5,910 bases of DNA from Candidatus Fonsibacter lacus (lineage in GTDB: Bacteria; Pseudomonadota; Alphaproteobacteria; Pelagibacterales; Pelagibacteraceae), in the NCBI GenBank assembly GCA_010021145.1, contig RGRP01000050.1, forward strand, positions 1 through 5,910, written 5' to 3'. Shown one piece after another: positions 4,659 to 5,910 of the stretch (its first letter is position 1; each line of letters opens with the position of its first letter). Below the pieces are notes generated by a model, which was not told the DNA's origin, did not search any database, and worked only from the letters and a program-made list of their open reading frames with translations. The position numbers and the translations under genes are program-made.

Positions 4659-5741
4659 ATGCAATATTCGCATTCAAAACTAATTATCAATTTAAATAAT
4701 ATTAAAAATAATCTTAATATTATCAAAAAATTTTCTAAAACATCTATTTGTCCAGTTATTAAAGCAAACGCTTATGGTCTAGGCGATATTCAAATTGCAA
4801 AATTTTTAATTAAAAACAAATGTAAAGATTTCTGGGTCGCAAATATCACCGAAGCATTAAAAATAAAAAAAAATATTTCAAATATTAATATTTTTGTAGC
4901 GAATGGGTTAAATAAAAATGAAGAGCAAATATTTTTTAAAAATAAATTTATACCTGTTCTTAATACTTACGAACAATTTAAGAAATGGACAAATTTTTTA
5001 AATAAAAAAAAATTTTTTAATAAATTAGCTATTCAAGTTGATACTGGAATGTGTAGATCTGGAATGCAAATTAATGAAATTAAAAAAATATACGCAGAAA
5101 GATCAATAATTAAAAAATTTAAAGAGGTTACAATATTTACCCACCTTGCAAGTGCAGATGAAAAAAATAGTAAATATAACATTATTCAAAAAAACAGATT
5201 CTTAGAAATTAAATCAATGTTTAATTTCCCAAATTGCAAATTTAGTTTAGCAGCATCAGGAGGGATATTTTTAGGTAAAGAATATCATTTTGATACGGTG
5301 AGACCGGGTATTGCTTTATATGGAGGTAAATTATTTTTTAAGAAGGGACTAAAAAATGTAGTCTCCTTAATATCTCCTGTGATTCAAATAAATCACCTTA
5401 AGAAAGGCGAAACGGCTGGTTACAATCAAAGCTACAAAGCAAAAAAAGATATAATGACTGCAACTATTCCTCTTGGATATGCCGATGGAATAAAAATCAA
5501 AATATCTAATATAGGAAAAGTATTTTATAAGAATGTTGAACTTCCTATGATCGGTAGAATATCTATGGATTTAATGATAGTAGACGTAAACAAAGTAAGA
5601 AATAAAATTAAAATTGGAGACTATTTAGAAGTATTTGGAAAAAATTTAAATTTAGATGGTTTTGCAAAAGTTTCTGATACTTCACCTTACGATATTATAA
5701 CATCTGTCTCTGAAAGATGTGAAAGAATATACGTTAATTAA
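4659..5741 (+). CDS. alr: Alanine racemase (PLP-dependent)
   Basis: It interconverts L- and D-alanine and supplies D-alanine for peptidoglycan; it is cytoplasmic and normally a dimer. The 360 residues fit the family. The PLP lysine is Lys35 in VIKANAYGLG (33-42), with Tyr39 nearby. DTGMCRSGM (128-136) contains Arg133, THLASADE (161-168) has His162, and Arg215 in VRPGIALYG (214-222) should contact the PLP pyridine nitrogen. The second catalytic base, a tyrosine from the partner subunit, is Tyr255 in AGYNQSY. MIGRISMDLMIVDV (297-310) and the terminal SERCERIY are standard. The position usually held by a carbamylated lysine (seven residues before Arg133) is Gln126. The start lies 6 bases after dnaB with no Shine-Dalgarno; an out-of-frame ATG at 4655 overlaps it. 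Related PLP racemases acting on other amino acids are possible, but context and length favour Alr. Confidence 0.94.
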   Translation: MQYSHSKLIINLNNIKNNLNIIKKFSKTSICPVIKANAYGLGDIQIAKFLIKNKCKDFWVANITEALKIKKNISNINIFVANGLNKNEEQIFFKNKFIPVLNTYEQFKKWTNFLNKKKFFNKLAIQVDTGMCRSGMQINEIKKIYAERSIIKKFKEVTIFTHLASADEKNSKYNIIQKNRFLEIKSMFNFPNCKFSLAASGGIFLGKEYHFDTVRPGIALYGGKLFFKKGLKNVVSLISPVIQINHLKKGETAGYNQSYKAKKDIMTATIPLGYADGIKIKISNIGKVFYKNVELPMIGRISMDLMIVDVNKVRNKIKIGDYLEVFGKNLNLDGFAKVSDTSPYDIITSVSERCERIYVN

Positions 5742-5743
5742 TT

Positions 5744-5910
5744 ATGAATTTTATCAATCAACTTTATAAAAAATTTTTAGAAAAACCTAAATTAATATTA
5801 ATATTTTTAGTTTTAACTTTATCTTTTTCATTATTTTATGCAAAAAATTTTCAACTAGACGCTTCTTCTGACTCTTTGTTATTAGAAAATGATCCTGACT
5901 TAAATTATCT
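5744..5910 (+). CDS. RND/MMPL-family exporter, N-terminal fragment (continues beyond right edge)
   Basis: An ATG two bases after the alr stop opens a reading frame of 55 complete codons that runs off the window. It begins with a short basic stretch (MNFINQLYKKFLEKPK), followed by one strong hydrophobic segment at about residues 17-33, then LDASSDSLLLENDPDL at 38-53. This layout, one N-terminal membrane helix followed by an LDAS(S/A)DSLL-E-DPDL segment, is what I recognise from bacterial predicted exporters of the RND superfamily (MMPL domain), inner-membrane proteins of about 750-900 residues that move lipids or other hydrophobic compounds. The substrate cannot be told from this fragment. The close spacing suggests co-transcription with alr. 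There is no Shine-Dalgarno sequence. Only the start is visible, so the family call is moderate. Confidence 0.7.
   Translation, partial: MNFINQLYKKFLEKPKLILIFLVLTLSFSLFYAKNFQLDASSDSLLLENDPDLNY

Noticed and set aside
4991..5025. Near-direct repeat AAATTTTTTAA...AAATTTTTTAA in alr
   Set aside because: It encodes a Lys/Phe/Asn-rich loop using AT-rich codons. It looks like low-complexity drift, not a mobile or regulatory repeat.

Overview
The window is very AT-rich (roughly 70% or more by eye). Its gene order and proteins point to an alphaproteobacterium with a small, streamlined genome, most likely of the SAR11/Pelagibacterales type. The reasons are lysine-, asparagine- and isoleucine-rich proteins, gaps of 0 to about 130 bases, almost no strong Shine-Dalgarno sequences, and a fatty-acid cluster running away from rpsF-rpsR-rplI-dnaB-alr, an arrangement I associate with alphaproteobacteria. 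The lineage is inferred from gene content and sequence style, not from a search.

Layout. Bases 1-1931 hold a leftward fatty-acid cluster read in the order fabD, fabG, acpP; acpP runs off the left edge. fabD and fabG overlap by 14 bases, and fabG and acpP are 57 bases apart. Bases 1932-2057 are a divergent control region. It has a perfect minus-strand TATAAT for fabD, a plausible plus-strand promoter for rpsF whose -35 box overlaps the fabD one, a run of 12 A, and an rpsF leader that can fold in two mutually exclusive ways. Bases 2058-3132 are a tight ribosomal-protein operon (rpsF, rpsR, rplI). Bases 3133-3212 hold a short palindrome, a perfect DnaA box (TTATCCACA) and a candidate promoter in front of dnaB. 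dnaB (3213-4652) and alr (4659-5741) follow. An RND/MMPL-type exporter starts at 5744 and is cut by the right edge.

How the parts work together. FabD loads malonyl groups onto AcpP, and FabG performs the first reduction of each elongation cycle on AcpP-bound chains. S6 and S18 bind the small-subunit platform as a pair and L9 belongs to the large subunit. DnaB is the replicative helicase, and Alr supplies D-alanine for peptidoglycan. The window therefore joins membrane lipid, ribosome, chromosome replication and cell wall synthesis.

I see no mobile element, CRISPR array, tRNA, rRNA, pseudogene or unknown defence-like system. The coding content is ordinary housekeeping. The points worth a second look are in the two control regions (the DnaA box at dnaB and the rpsF leader with back-to-back promoters) and in a few residue-level oddities. 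There is no gene-free stretch longer than 300 bases.
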